DNA from: Synanceia verrucosa
Taxonomy: Eukaryota; Chordata; Actinopteri; Perciformes; Synanceiidae
Direction: 5' to 3'
DNA: 64,000 bases
Assembly (NCBI GenBank): GCA_029721515.1
Contig: CM056561.1
Span: forward strand, 13,716,501-13,780,500
The notes beneath the pieces are model-generated. The model did no database searches. It was not told the DNA's origin and saw only the letters and a program-made list of their open reading frames with translations. A program made the position numbers and the translations under genes. Position 1 is the stretch's first letter. Every line of letters starts with the position of its first letter. This document shows positions 23,048-34,419 of this stretch, in pieces.

Positions 23048-24520
23048 TTGCACCGTCTGAAAAGAGCTGTAGCGTGGATCCTCCGTATCAAAATGGCATT
23101 AAAATTGGCAAGTGCGAAGAAAAGGAACCTGCTTGAATATAAACAGCATGAACAGAGAAAGCAAGCTCTCTCTGTGCAAGATCTGCAAGAGGGTGAAGCC
23201 GCAATCATTCAGTTCTGCCAGGAAACAGGCTTTACAGAAGAAATGATCGCTCTAAGAGAGGGAAACACTGTGAAAAGAGGCAGCCATCTTGTCAAACTCT
23301 CGCCACTTCTCCAGAATGGACTGTTAAGAGTCGGAGGTCGATTGAGTAAATCTGCTATGCCCTCAGAATCCAAGCACCCTGTCATCTTACCAAAAAACCA
23401 TCATGTGACACAACTCATCATTAGACACATCCATGAGAACATTGGCCACAGTGGCAGAAATCACACATTGTCACGTTTGAGACAGAGATTTTGGATACCT
23501 GGTGCTGTCTCAGCCATTCGAAAAATCATCTCCAAATGCGTCGTGTGCAGAAAATTACATGCTGCAAAAGGTGAGCAATTCATGGCTGACTTACCCAAGG
23601 AGAGGGTCACTCCAGATGAGCCACCTTTCACCAATGTGGGTGTAGACTTCTTTGGTCCCTTTGAAATAAAGCGCGGGAGGTCTATCGTCAAAAGATACGG
23701 AGTCATCTTCACTTGTCTCAATATCCGAGCAGTTCACATAGAGATTGCACACACTCTCAACACAGACTCTTGCATAAACGCAATCAGATGCTTCATCGCC
23801 AGAAGAGGAGAGGTCAAGGTGATAAGGTCAGACAATGGGACCAACCTGGTCAGAGCAGAGCGTGAACTAAGGGAGACGGTTCAAAGTTTGGACAACAAAA
23901 AAATTCAAACCGTTGCTCTGAAAAATGGTATCACTTGGCTCTTTAATCCACCTGCAGGATCACATCATGGCGGCATCTGGGAGAGGCAAATCCGGACTGT
24001 CAGACAAATCCTGAGTGCTCTGCTGCACCAGCAAATATTAGATGATGAAGGACTTGCTACCTTGCTTTGTGAAGTGGAAGCTATCATTAATGATAGACCA
24101 ATCACCAAAGTTTCCAACGACCTAATGGATTTGGAACCCTTAACACCGAACCACCTTCTGTTGTTGAAAACCAAACCTTCTTTACCACCTGGAATTTTCA
24201 TTGCAGACGATTGTTACATTAAAAGGATATGGCGTCAAGTTCAGTACATGGCGAACGTGTTTTGGAGGAGATGGATAAAAGAATATCTGCCTGAACTACA
24301 ACACAGACATAAATGGACGAGGAAGACACAAAACTTTGACAAAGGAGACATTGTTTTTATCATGGATGAAACCGCTCCAAGAGGCTCCTGGCTTATGGGC
24401 CAAGTAACACAAACCTTACCAGATTCTAAAGGAGTTGTAAGGCAAGTTCAAGTTTGCACCAAGACCAGCACCCTCTGCAGGCCTATTACTAAGCTTGTGC
24501 TTCTCCTGGAGGCCCCATAG
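23048..24520 (+). pseudogene. BEL/Pao integrase, open over 490 codons
   Basis: This is the C-terminal part of pol, which inserts the DNA copy into the genome. The N-terminal zinc-binding region reads IRHIHENIGHSGRNHTLSRL and then CVVCRK (HHCC type, about residues 120-180). The catalytic core has VGVDFFGPF (first Asp, about 197), VIRSDNGTN (second Asp, about 257) and HHGGIWERQIRT (Glu, about 305). The tail region LEPLTPNHLLLLK and RGSWLMGQV matches the group's C-terminal domain. This frame has no visible lesion, although it can only be made as part of a polyprotein that is broken upstream. The ATG at 23048 is internal, not a true start. Confidence 0.8.
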
Positions 24521-24730
24521 ACACTGAAACACACACACACACACGCACACATCTTGGACTCATCAATACCGCAGTCCTTATAAGGAACTTTGAAGAAGTA
24601 ATTTTGTAATTGCAAAAAAAGGGTGAACATTATGAAATTATGCTAATTACAAAAAATTCGGAACTTTGGCTCCTCCGTTTTATTTTGAATAATTGACATT
24701 TGTTTTCTTCATGCCAATTTGGGGCCGGAA

Positions 24731-25120
24731 TGTTGGAGCCAAAATGTTTATTTTTAAAGACCATGCACCCCTCCTCACCGTGGGCAGGTGACTGCAGCAC
24801 CTGCACTATATTAGTGTGGTAAATGGGGCCGGTGGACCTCTTTGTTGGAATGCAGCCATACAGTCTTAGACCGTTGTCAAGCGTTGTTTTGGTGTTTTTG
24901 GATTTTGGGAACTAGTTCTGCATTAGAAGCATCATCAGAGCCTCATGTGTCAGCGTCCTGGTAAGATCGTTTTAAGTTTGTATAAAAATAAAGAAGAAGA
25001 AAGGATCGGATCTGCTTGTCTGTGTGAATTTTTTATATGGCATAACGCTTGGGCGCATCTAACGGAGGTATCCACGAATAGCCAAGCTCGGATTTGGGAA
25101 TGGGAAAAATCGCGCTTTTA
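24731..25120 (+). repeat. BEL/Pao 3' LTR
   Basis: Begins TGTTGGAGCC directly after the polypurine-like stretch and proposed to end CGCGCTTTTA at 25120, flanked by CTACT. An AATAAAG at about 24990 can serve as polyadenylation signal. It differs from the 5' LTR by two large reciprocal indels as well as point changes. Confidence 0.65.
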
Positions 25121-25125
25121 CTACT

Positions 25126-26440
25126 TGACAAAGTACTACTTGGTCTATACTTGTGTATACTTTTCTTTTAATAACAGTCAGTGCAGTCACATGATAGGAT
25201 TGTATTGGATTTCGCCAAATTCTATATTGCAACTCGACAGGTGGTCTGTCCCAAAATCCAAGTACACATGGAGTTTGTTTAATTCAGATAATGGTCAGTG
25301 ACCTGGCTGACTTCGCTCCTCTAGGTCGCACTGTAGCCCTTTCAACAAGTGGTGTTGGAGCTACTTCCAGTTGACGGCAACTTAACAACAACAATAAACA
25401 TTAAACTCTGTTTCCTCTTTTTTCCAGCAACAACTACTATTTATGACCATGTTAGCGCCTCCTTCCACTTCCGGGTGAAATCCACGGCGGAAATTCTCAA
25501 GCAGGACGCAGGAAGTGAATACGATACAATCCCGTACACACAGGGGAGGTGTACACCTCCTGTGGCGCCCCCCCTCACAGATTGTACATTAATATATTTT
25601 ATTGTACAAACTGTTGTTAGAACCATTGTGAATTTAACCAGATAGCTTACATAAAACAAGCACACAACACTCGGGTTGGGTATTGTTCAAAATTTTCGTT
25701 CTAAAATAACAGTTGTTTCGATATCTCAGTAAATTATTTTTGTGTAATTTGGGCTTTAATCATGTTCAGCATCAATATATTAATGTATTATTATTGTTAT
25801 TATTATTATTATTATGAACTCAATAAGTTGTTTTTCTTGGGCTTTATCACAGTACACATACTAGACAAAGGTCTGATGATCAACAGGCCCAGAGTGCTAC
25901 CAATTACTCTTTAGAACCATGGGAAGAGACTTCCCATGGGAACCATGGAGAGTTTGCCTTATGGTGTGTTCACTGGAAGTTGGAACTTGGAGCTCAGTTC
26001 AATGTAACCTCAAAGTTTAGTGCTCCCAGCGCCTCTAGCCTTACAACAAAACATGTAGCACATTAGCCTGAATTCATGAATTCTGTCTGGTTGGTGAAAT
26101 TAATCCAACATTCCGAGGTGGAGATCGGACTTCACGGGGGTTCTGATTTAAATTCTGACTCAGAGCATCGAACTTCCGACATTCACGTACAAGTGAATGC
26201 ACCGAACACAAACACTGTCCTCCCAATAGTGCTGCAGTGACATTAATCCAATTGTTATTATTTTTACATAACATTTCTGTGTTTAACAGCTGTTTGTGCG
26301 TGAATAATTTATATGATCAATAACGCTCATTCATCTCCCCTCCTCTCACCCCACACAAACTCGGCCTATAAGCGCTCCAGTGCACGCCCCCACGAGCACG
26401 AGCATTTTCATTTGAGTCGTGCTGTCATCTGATGACAGGG
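25126..26440. other. No recognisable gene
   Basis: Contains a TTA-rich microsatellite (25786-25815) and a small palindrome, CCATGGGAAGAGACTTCCCA, at 25918-25937. The segment 25965-26215 has MITE-like TGTGTTC ends but they pair poorly. Confidence 0.3.
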
Positions 26441-26449
26441 AGCTGAAGA

Positions 26450-26782
26450 AGAGTCAGAAAGGAAAGCTCTCGGGGAACAAAACAGCAAAGTAGGAAGTTC
26501 CGACCCTTTGACCTACCAGCCATAGTTTTGGCTATTACCTTCCCAAATATCTGATTTACAGCCTGAAGGTAAAACAATGCCAAACTCGTATGTTGTTTGC
26601 TTGTAAGGCATCTGTTTGTACGCTCTGGAATCAAGCATTAATTTTTTTTAAGGGCGCACCATTACCAAACCAAACATCCCACCACAAAGTTGTTTATAAG
26701 TTGTAATCTACACTAGTGTGGGTAGTGGCTGGAATTTCAGCTTGCTATGTTAAAATTCCTATGAGGACTATGCAACTGAATA
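26450..26782 (+). repeat. Diverged direct repeat, left copy
   Basis: Matches 27630-27960 in order: CAGCAAAGT, CCCTTTGACCTACCA, TGATTTACAGCCTG, ACACTAGTGTGGGTA and CAGCTTGCTATGTTAAAAT. No coding potential is evident. The two copies flank the Tc1-like element 26785-27587. Confidence 0.55.
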
Positions 26783-26784
26783 TA

Positions 26785-27587
26785 CACTAAGAGGCATTAA
26801 AAACGCAACATTGTAATTTTTATCGATCTTAATTTGAATTTTCATAATTTATTGGGCGACTTCACTTGGTATGATATTGAACATGAATGAACAAAAGCAA
26901 CAATAGAAAAATTAATTGACGTGGATTACAAATGTCAGTATCTTGTGTGATCGTCGTGGCATAGACATGATGAGCGCATTGATTTCGGCCACTGGAATCG
27001 CTTCCCATCTTGTGTGATGGGAAGGCATCTTGAGTGCAGTACGGAGATCAGCAACCGTCACCGGCAGTGGAATACGACGCCGTACACGGTGGTCCAGATT
27101 GTCCCGGATTCATATCCGGGGAATAAGGCAGCCAGTCCATAACCTGCACATTATGTCTGTGCATAACTTGCCTGCAGGCGTGAGATAGTGCATCTGTGGA
27201 CGCCAACATGCCTGGCTACCCTCCCTTCGGTCATTCCGGATCTCAGCATACCAATGGCCTGCTCCCTCATGTTTGCTGCTAAGCGTGGCATGATGACCGT
27301 CTGTGACAGCTTGCATTTTTCCTCCGGGTTTTTAAAGCCTTGACCAGTTGAGCTCAAATCACCAAAAGAACTCATTGAAAGCTTTCAAACAATGTCCTAA
27401 CAAATCACACATGCAAAAACAGATATTGGTACCGTCTGCCACGTTAATTTATTGTTTGAGCTGAAAAATGTGGCTCCATAGTTTCAATAGCCACGAGTGG
27501 TAGTAAACAAAACATTTTTGTATACAAAGTAGTTGTATCCAATTTTATTTTACATTGACTTTGTTGCGTTTTTAATGCCTCTTAGTA
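26785..27587 (-). mobile_element. Tc1/mariner-type element, catalytic core deleted
   Basis: Ends are ACTAAGAGGCATTAAAAACG on the left and its inverse CGTTTTTAATGCCTCTTAGT on the right, flanked by TA (26783-26784 and 27588-27589). On the minus strand, the N-terminal helix-turn-helix reads MREQAIGMLRSGMTEGRVAR and then VHRCTISRLQ (about 27265-27170). It is followed after a deletion by the C-terminal RIPLPVTVADLRTALK-like stretch (about 27075-27020). The whole DDE core is missing, so the copy is non-autonomous. Confidence 0.75.
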
Positions 27588-27629
27588 TACTTTGAAATTG
27601 GACAAAATCACCCAAAAAACAGAAAAGCT

Positions 27630-27960
27630 GTTTTTCATGGCAGAACAGCAAAGTTCCAAGCAGTCGCATGACCATGCCCTTTGATCTACCAACCTATTTT
27701 TTTTTTCAAAATACATTCCCCAATTTCCCATTTACAGACTGGAGGAGAAATAATATCAAATCTGTATGTCGTTACCTTTCTAGAATGCAATATGTATGTA
27801 TGTTAAAAAACACAACTTTTGTTTAAAGGGGTGCAGCTGCCAAACTAAAGGCCAAAGCAATAAAGTTTTCCACATTTAAAATACACTAGTATGGGTACCT
27901 GTGACAGGAGTTTAAGCTTGCTATCTTAAAATCCCTAGGAGGAGTATGCAATTAAAAAGA
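27630..27960 (+). repeat. Diverged direct repeat, right copy
   Basis: Partner of 26450-26782, with shared landmarks CCCTTTGATCTACCAACC, CATTTACAGACTGGAGG, ACACTAGTATGGGTACC and AGCTTGCTATCTTAAAATCC. The downstream stretch to about 28310 includes ACTATGTGGCGCTATAACAT, a phrase I associate with a dispersed fish repeat. Confidence 0.5.
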
Positions 27961-28319
27961 CCTTAAATACCTTGGCAAAAAAAACTGAAATTTTTGTCTC
28001 TATTTTGACAGCAAAATCTTAAAGAGGACACATCTCCTGATATGTGTATTTGATTTCATGGGGCTGTGCATTCCTAAGGTAATATCCCAGAATGCTAATT
28101 TTTTGAGAAATATAGGGCCACCTTGGTGCAAACACATGACAAATGTTGATGATTTTTATGCAGCTTCTGCAATGCTCCAGTAATGTCCTGAAGCAATTTT
28201 AGCTGCATTGCATCAAAACAGTGGGAGATATAGGCCAAAAAGTGGAAAAACAAAAACATAGTCACCTTTACCACTATGTGGCGCTATAACATGAAGAAGT
28301 GAGTTTGGCATCAATGCAG

Positions 28320-28970
28320 TGAGATGCAGTAAGAGTGAGATTACTTTTGTTATCCAAGAATTTCAAAAATTTATTTAATTTAATTTTACCAAAAACTTGA
28401 AGAAAAAAGTAAAATACATTATTGTTTTTTTTAATTGGGATGCCAAATTACAGTTATTTACTTGCATTCCTGAATAGAAAAAAAAAAAAAACAGAAAACA
28501 GACAACCCTCTTTCCATCCCTATATCCCCACTTGTGCCAGAAGAGACCCCACCTTTCCCACAAAGTCAGCTATGCACAAAAAGGTATTTTTTGTAAACTC
28601 ATGGGCATTGTGTGGGAAGGTAACCTCTTCATACTCATTTTGTCATGAGAAGAACTCTGTCATTGTCATCTATAATTGATCTTTGTCTTTTCTGTTTTTT
28701 TTTCTTTTTTAGGCCAACCACAGTCAATTTGCTTTGTCAGCTCTGCAAAACCAGAAATCTGATCATTTGTTCATGCCGACCTATTTCTTGTTTTACTAAT
28801 TTTCTATTGCTTAAATTTGATTGTCTCTAATAACGAGGACAAGCTACATGAAATGAAAAAAAAAATCTCAAGCGGCTCCTGGATACTTACACATCACTTG
28901 GACTATGATTCTTTGGAGATACAGTATAATTGACGCTCCATCGTTAGAGGAAAAAAAAGACTTCAACTGA
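28320..28970. other. No recognisable gene
   Basis: AT-rich sequence, no motif-supported frame. Confidence 0.3.
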
Positions 28971-28974
28971 CTGA

Positions 28975-30010
28975 GGAGGAGCTGTGCATCAGCATAACAA
29001 GATTAGCAACAACATGCCTCCCTTTTCCACTGATGATTATCACAAATTTCTTCAGAAGATAGTTGTACTTGAGACAAAAATTTACCATCTTGAAGTCTAT
29101 GTGGCTGTAAATGGACAATCCGAGGATGAGTCCAAATTATCGATGTCTCAAACCAGTGGACAGGACCGGACTAACAGACTGCTAATTAGCTCCACAATTA
29201 AGAAGGATGAAGCCTGTCTAAATGGTATTAAATCAGCCAGTAGCCCTCCCTGGAATTTGCAAGAAGCAAGACCGAAGTATATTTCAGATAAAGAAGATGG
29301 ACAACAGGCAGAACCCAGGAACAACAGATTAACGAGCAAACTGATTGACCTGCACTGAGGGTTTCTTCAACCTCGGTACCAAAGAGAAAACAGCCATGGA
29401 CAGTGGCTACAACAACAAAAAGTAAGAGTGAACCAACCAAAAACAGAGACATCCAATTAAAAAATAGATTTACTCCACATCTACAAGACCCTGACACCCT
29501 GAAAACTGCACATCTCCCAGCATCAGAGACAGGTATCAAATTAAATCATACAGTAAAAGGTTACAGCCAACTACTGAGCCTCAAACACTGATAATCAGTG
29601 ACGGAGCTGGAAAGGAAGAAAAAAAAACTTTTGCAGCAAGAACACCAAGGTACTGTGTTTTACTGACAACATGGTGTCTGATATCTCAAAGAAAATCATG
29701 GAGATCGCTGCTGAGCCTCCAACAGTGAAATCTGTTATCATACACACAGGAGCCTTAGATGTTGTGAAACAACATTCAGATGTACTGAAACAGGTTTTTA
29801 TGGGTGCTGACCAAAAGTGCGATGTCTGAATGCTGAGGTGTATTTGAGTGGATGTCGGTCAATAGTAAAACATGGAGATGAGCATTTCAGCATATTGTTG
29901 ATGTTAAGCAGATGATTAAAAAAATGTGTGTACTGCTCAATCAGCGCCACTGGAAGGCACAGCCAAGGACTGAAGAAATAGTGCAGAACAGGTTAGACAG
30001 CACTCTGAAG
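28975..30010 (+). pseudogene. LINE ORF1-like remnant with esterase-type region
   Basis: The first frame (28984-29358) includes FLQKIVVLETKIYHLEVYV, a likely coiled coil. A second frame (29403-29591) ends HTVKGYSQLLSL. It leads into LIISDGAGKE (about 29590), then MVSDISKKIMEIAA and TVKSVIIHTGALDVVKQ (about 29670-29785). From memory, the 'LIIGDS/IIHTGxxDV' pattern is the SGNH-esterase-like fold found in ORF1 of some fish non-LTR elements. The catalytic Ser position reads Gly here. Stops and frameshifts break it throughout. The assignment is tentative. Confidence 0.45.
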
Positions 30011-30396
30011 GACAGCGGATGCAGAAGGAGGCTTCACCTTCAGCGTCATCATACTCACCCCAACAAATAGGTCCAACAAGAAAAGTCACCTCTCACTTTT
30101 TTCCACAACACATGATTTTAGCCCATTTTAGGCAACATTTTTTTGACACCCCGCCCCAGATCGGGGTGAGGCAGTCATCCCCTCAGGCCTGGGTCGTTAA
30201 GTGTGAACATCTCAAAGACGTCAGTCAGAGGCCCCCAGATGTCCTGACTGTGTGTCGCTGACCAAAAATGAACATCTAGCGTGCTAAATATCCAGTCGAG
30301 TCACGTAACGTACGGAGCTACAGCTAATGAGAGTAGACATGGTTGAAAGGACCAGCAGCTGCAGCAGAGCAACGACAGCAGCAGCAACAACATTAA
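30011..30396. other. No recognisable gene
   Basis: Contains a CAG/CAA-rich stretch just before the MITE at 30397. Nothing else recognised. Confidence 0.3.
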
Positions 30397-31079
30397 AGGC
30401 CAATTTATAGTACTCCGTAAAGTGCCGTACGTAGAGACGGAGAGCCCTCTGCGTAGCCGGAGAGCCTGACGGAGAACCTCTCCGTCTTCTCCGGGCGCAG
30501 GAATCTTTTTTTAACTGTCCGTCAATCCGTCAAGGGAAGACGGAGACGACAAGGGCTGTGATTGGTCCTCTAGTTACACCCTGCTGTGAAATGCAGCCCC
30601 TCTCCCTACACAGAAACAGACAGACAGGTCTCCTCTGCAGCAGCGCGGACAGGACAGGAACTAAAGTATCGATTATCCTTGTGAAAGGCAAATCAAACAC
30701 ATTCAACCTGCTCAAAAAATATATTTAATTCATTCAGTAATTATGGCTGGGGTATATTTCCACAGAACATACCGAAAGTTGTTGGTTTGCGTTCGCTATT
30801 GTCCGATTTTGTGTTGAGAAGGAAGAGGAGTTTTAAAGACTGAAAGCAATCAATGTTGTTCTCTTCTATCTCCCTCACAAATAATTAAATCATAAAATAG
30901 TATTTTCTCCTGCTTTTATCTGCGATATTAAGGCGAATTGCTTCACTTTCCGAGGGGGTGCATTTCAGCGCAGGGCTGCACAACACGCATCAAGACGGAG
31001 AAGTGCGAGGGCTCAAGGGGTCTCTGTAGCTACGGAGTCGGATAACGTATTACATAGTCGGAGAAGTATATTCCAGCCT
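30397..31079 (+). mobile_element. PIF/Harbinger-type MITE, copy 1
   Basis: 683 bases bounded by AGGCCAATTTATAG on the left and TATTCCAGCCT on the right, which are imperfect inverted ends, with TAA on both sides (30394-30396 and 31080-31082). A three-base TWA duplication is the Harbinger hallmark. Subterminal sequence is packed with CTCCG/CGGAG motifs. It is in inverted orientation relative to copy 2. It has no transposase; a shared 61-codon frame on the minus strand (30530-30715) is too short and unsupported to be called a gene. Confidence 0.75.
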
Positions 31080-31082
31080 TAA

Positions 31083-31515
31083 CAACTTTTCTCTTTTTTT
31101 TGTTCTTTCACTACATGGTGTGCACAATCTGGAGGACAGTGTTCTGCTCCGTGTCAATGTTTGCAATGTAAAGTTTGCCCGTTGACTGAGGTCCAGTCAG
31201 TCAGGTCAGGTAATTCCTGATTAAATGAGCTGCTTTTGTAGTGTGCAAATGATCGCATGTTTATAGCGTTCACTGAAATGGCTGAAATCCATCTTGAAAG
31301 TGTTCTAGTGTATGGAAGGCAATATGTCTATTGCTCATTGCAATCCTGCTGTTATTGTGGGATTTGCTGTGAAAGCACAGGAAGCAGAAATCCGTTCAAA
31401 ATTGAAATGTTTAATTTAACACAAAAAAAATGCAGTGCAAAACAAAATTCCAGGCAAACTAGATTGTTTCAACAGATCACAAAAAAACAAAAGAATCCTC
31501 ACACAGCTTATCATC
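31083..31515. other. No recognisable gene
   Basis: Nothing recognised between the MITE and the hairpin. Confidence 0.3.
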
Positions 31516-31518
31516 AAG

Positions 31519-31643
31519 CGTCGGCACAGTAATATCATCACTCCTGAGAAATCCTCCACTCCCCCCCTTTCACTTCCGTCTGTTGATGGAAGTGAAAAGG
31601 GGAGAGTGGGGGATTTCTCAGGAGTGATGATATTGGGCCGACG
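31519..31643. repeat. Long hairpin, about 55-bp arms, ~10-base loop
   Basis: The left arm 31519-31577 and right arm 31588-31643 are nearly perfect inverses. Examples are CGTCGGC with GCCGACG, AATATCATCACTCCTGAGAA with its inverse at 31615-31634, and CACTTCC with GGAAGTG. The loop is GTCTGTTGAT. There is no TIR or target duplication that I can identify. Confidence 0.85.
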
Positions 31644-32194
31644 TTGAAGTACTCACAAGTATAATTCCACCATACAGTAGTCCATCCTTTTTATCCGCTT
31701 AGAAAATCACCACGTTTTATTTTGTGTAGCCATACGTGGGTCATATAAGTACTCATGTAACCTTATTTAAACAGGGAAAACATGGAAGTGCTTGGTCGCT
31801 TCTAACTTCACTTCTGTTTGGATCCCAAGGAAAGTACTGGGCTAGGCTATATGCTACATGATGGACAGAAGCCTGTTCAGTGTCCGTCGCTCTGCCACAG
31901 ATGTTTGACTGTCCAGTTCTGTGCCAACAACAGAGCCTGCCTTCCTCACCAGTTTGTCCAGACGTGCAGCATCCTTCTTCTTCAGGCTGCCCCCCCAGCA
32001 CACTACTGCATACAGGAGGGCACTCCCTACCACAGACTGGTAGAAGATCTGTAGTAGCTTGTTGCAGATGTTGAAGAACACCAGCCTTCTGAAGAAGTAC
32101 AGACGGCTCTGTCCTTTCCTGCACAGAGCGTCTGTGTTGGCAGTCCAGTCCAGTTTATTGTCCAGAAGTACTCCCAGGTATTTATAGGTGGGTA

Positions 32195-33467
32195 CTACCT
32201 CACACAGACCCCTTTGATAAAAACTGGCGCTGGCTGAGGCCTGGGTCTCCTGAAATCCACCACCATCTCCCTGGTCTTGGTGGTGTTGATAAGCAGGTGG
32301 TTGGAGTCACACCATGTGACAAAGTCCTGGATCAGCCCTCTGTACTCCCCCTCCTGTCCACTCCTGATACATCCCACGATGGCTGTGTCTGTACATGGCA
32401 GAGCTCCGTGTTGGAAGCAACCCCCTAGTCGCACATACTGAGGTCTGCTGGTCAGGTAGTTAGTTATCCACATCACCAGGTGTGATTCCACTCCCATCTC
32501 TGTCAGTTTGTCCCTGAGGAGCAGAGGCTGGATGGTGCTAAAGGTGCTGGAGAAGTCCAAGAATGTAATTCTCACAGCACCACCACCTCTGTCCAGGTGA
32601 GAGAAAGAGATCGGTGGAGCAGGAAGGTGATAGCATCATCCACGCCTACCTTCTCCTGGTAGGCAAACTGCAGAGGGTCTAGTGCTGTGGCCTCAGATGA
32701 TGAAGTGGCAGGCGTTCCATGACACGTGATGTCAGGGCGACCGGCCTGAAGTCGTTCAGCTCAGCAGGATGTGATTTCTTTGGGACCGGGACGATGCAGG
32801 ATGTCTTCCACAGCTGGGGAACCCTCCCCTGTTCCAGGCTCAGGTTGAATAGGCGCTGAAGGGGGTGTCCCAGCTCTTGCACGCAGGCCATCAGCACCCT
32901 TGGTGATACACCATCTGGACCTGCAGCTTTGCTGGGGCGTAGCCTCCTCAGCTCTCCATAAACCTGAGCTGCTGTGATCATTGGTGGTGTGATAGGGGGA
33001 GGGGAGGTGTCCTCTGCTGTGCTGGTGATGGCTTGTGGGAGTAGGTGGGTGGGGGCTGCAGCGTTCAGAGGTGTGAATGGGATGGGGTGATCAAACCTAT
33101 AAAAAAACTGGTTTAACTGGTTTGCCCTTCCCACATCCCCCTCCACAGGGGCATCTCTCTTGGAGTTGCAGCCTGTGATGATCTTCATTCTCTCCCACAC
33201 CTCTCTCATGCTGTTGTTTTGCATCTTTTGTTCTACTTTTCTTCTGTACTGCTCTTTCGACTCCCTGAGCTGGACTCTGAGTTCCTTCTGTACCCGCTTG
33301 AGCTCTGGAGTGTCACCGTCTTTAAAGGCCCTCTTCTTCTGGTTCAGAAGGCCTTTGATGTCACTGGTTATCCAGGGCTTGTTGTTGGCAAAGCAGCGTA
33401 CTGATCTGACAGGAACGTCCATACGGAAGTTAATGTAGTCCGTGGTGCAGTCAACCATCACCTCCAT
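32195..33467 (-). pseudogene. LINE copy C reverse transcriptase, active-site box deleted
   Basis: The first frame (32679-33467, 262 residues) covers the linker and fingers: FANNKPWITSDIKGLLNQKK, RLRPSKAAGPDGVSPRVL, CIVPVPKK and DFRPVALTSRVMERL. The second (32195-32575) has MRITFLDFSSTFSTIQP (palm, catalytic Asp in FLDFSS). It then jumps from SRPQYVRLGGC to DTAIVGCIRSGQEGEYR. The segment that should hold the GAPQGxVLSP motif and the xxDD box is gone (about 32390-32420), so catalysis is impossible. TKTREMVVDFRR follows. A separate frame (31854-32081) carries the thumb, IFYQSVVGSALLYAVVCWG. Confidence 0.8.
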
Positions 33468-33523
33468 ATTGTCATTGTGAGATCCCTGCAGAGCGTCCCA
33501 GTCTGTGGTCTCAAAGCAGTCTT

Positions 33524-34100
33524 TCAGAGCCTGCTCAGCTTCACGAGACTACTTCCTGAATGAGCGTGTGGTTGTTGGTTGTAGTCTCCCCACTCTTGGT
33601 GTGTAGTGAGGTTTGAGCGGAACCAGGTTGTGGTCTGCTTTCCCCAGGGGAGGCAGGGGGCAGCACTGTATGCATCCCTAACGTTAGCATATATCAGATC
33701 AATTGTTCTGTTCCCCCTGGTGTTACAGTCCACATACTGGTGGAAAAGTCCAGTGTGATGTGGACTTACAGCCAGAAGTTCAATGTCCCTGCAGCAGCTG
33801 GAGATCTTAAAGTTCACATGTCCAGGATTGCACCACCGTTTGTTTACATACAATGAGAGTCCTCTTCCTTTGTGCTTCCCGCAGGCTCTTGTGTCTCTGT
33901 CCGCTCTGACTGTGTTGAAGTCCGGTATCTCCATGTTAGCGCCTGGGATTTTAGCTGTAAGCTACGTTTCAGTGAAGCACAGTAAACTACACTCCCTTTA
34001 GGTCTTCACATTCTTAGTCAGTGCAGCCAGCTCATCAATCTTATTTGGTAGTGAGTTCACGTTTCCCATTAGCACAGAAGGTAACGGAGGCTTGTATCTT
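33524..34100 (-). pseudogene. LINE copy C endonuclease, internally deleted
   Basis: Pieces on the minus strand are MGNVNSLPNKIDELAAL (about 34070), LLCFTET (catalytic Glu motif, about 33985, with a stop just after), VRADRDTRACGKHKGRGLSLY and VNKRWCNPGHVNF (about 33910-33800), and HQYVDCNTRGNRTIDLIYAN (about 33740). The stretch between ELLAVSPHH and GLFHQYVD lacks the YIPP and GDFN motifs, showing an internal deletion near 33762. Confidence 0.7.
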
Positions 34101-34419
34101 CACTTCTTTGCCAGCTGCTTAGCTTTTAGCTTTGCGCCGGCTCTGCAGCCTCGGTACAGCTTCCTTACCGCCAAAAGTAAACACATAATGATGTATTTCA
34201 GATTCATAACGAGGTTTTTTAGGTTTCATAATGTTAGACATTATTTATTCAAAAATGTTGGTAGCTGCAGCTGTGGTAACTAGAGCAGAGCTGGCAACCT
34301 GGATGCTGAAACACTAGTGACTTCGTGATTGGGAGATGCTAGGTGGAGGGTGGCGCATCAGACCAAAACACAACATGGCAACATAAACATCAGGTGAGGA
34401 CTGCAGCTTGGCTTTTTAA

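Larger units (their letters stand above)
17807..25125 (+). mobile_element. BEL/Pao LTR retrotransposon, two LTRs, CTACT duplication
   Basis: The element lies between CTACT at 17807-17811 and CTACT at 25121-25125, a 5-bp target duplication as expected for this group. Both LTRs begin TGTTGGAGCCAAAATG. The order of coding pieces is gag with two zinc knuckles, protease, reverse transcriptase, RNase H and integrase. A purine-rich TTTGGGGCCGGAA just before 24731 is the likely polypurine primer. The coding region has one clear nonsense codon, several frameshifts and an altered reverse transcriptase active site, so it is inactive. Confidence 0.85.
31850..34150 (-). mobile_element. L2/CR1-group LINE, copy C, decayed
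   Basis: Minus-strand element with the order endonuclease (about 34060-33524), linker and N-terminal reverse transcriptase (33467-32679), palm (32575-32195) and thumb (32081-31854). The 3' end stops at LNRLLSIM without a UTR or tail, so it is truncated or interrupted. Motif wording (MGNVNSLPNK) makes it a relative of copy A, more distant from copy B. Multiple deletions and shifts. Confidence 0.75.

Noticed and set aside
25965..26215. MITE-like segment with TGTGTTC at one end and GAACACA at the other
   Set aside because: The pairing does not extend beyond a few bases and no target duplication is visible.
30530..30715. 61-codon frame shared by the two Harbinger MITE copies (also 37448-37633)
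   Set aside because: Conservation is explained by the shared MITE sequence. No motif, and MITEs normally do not code.
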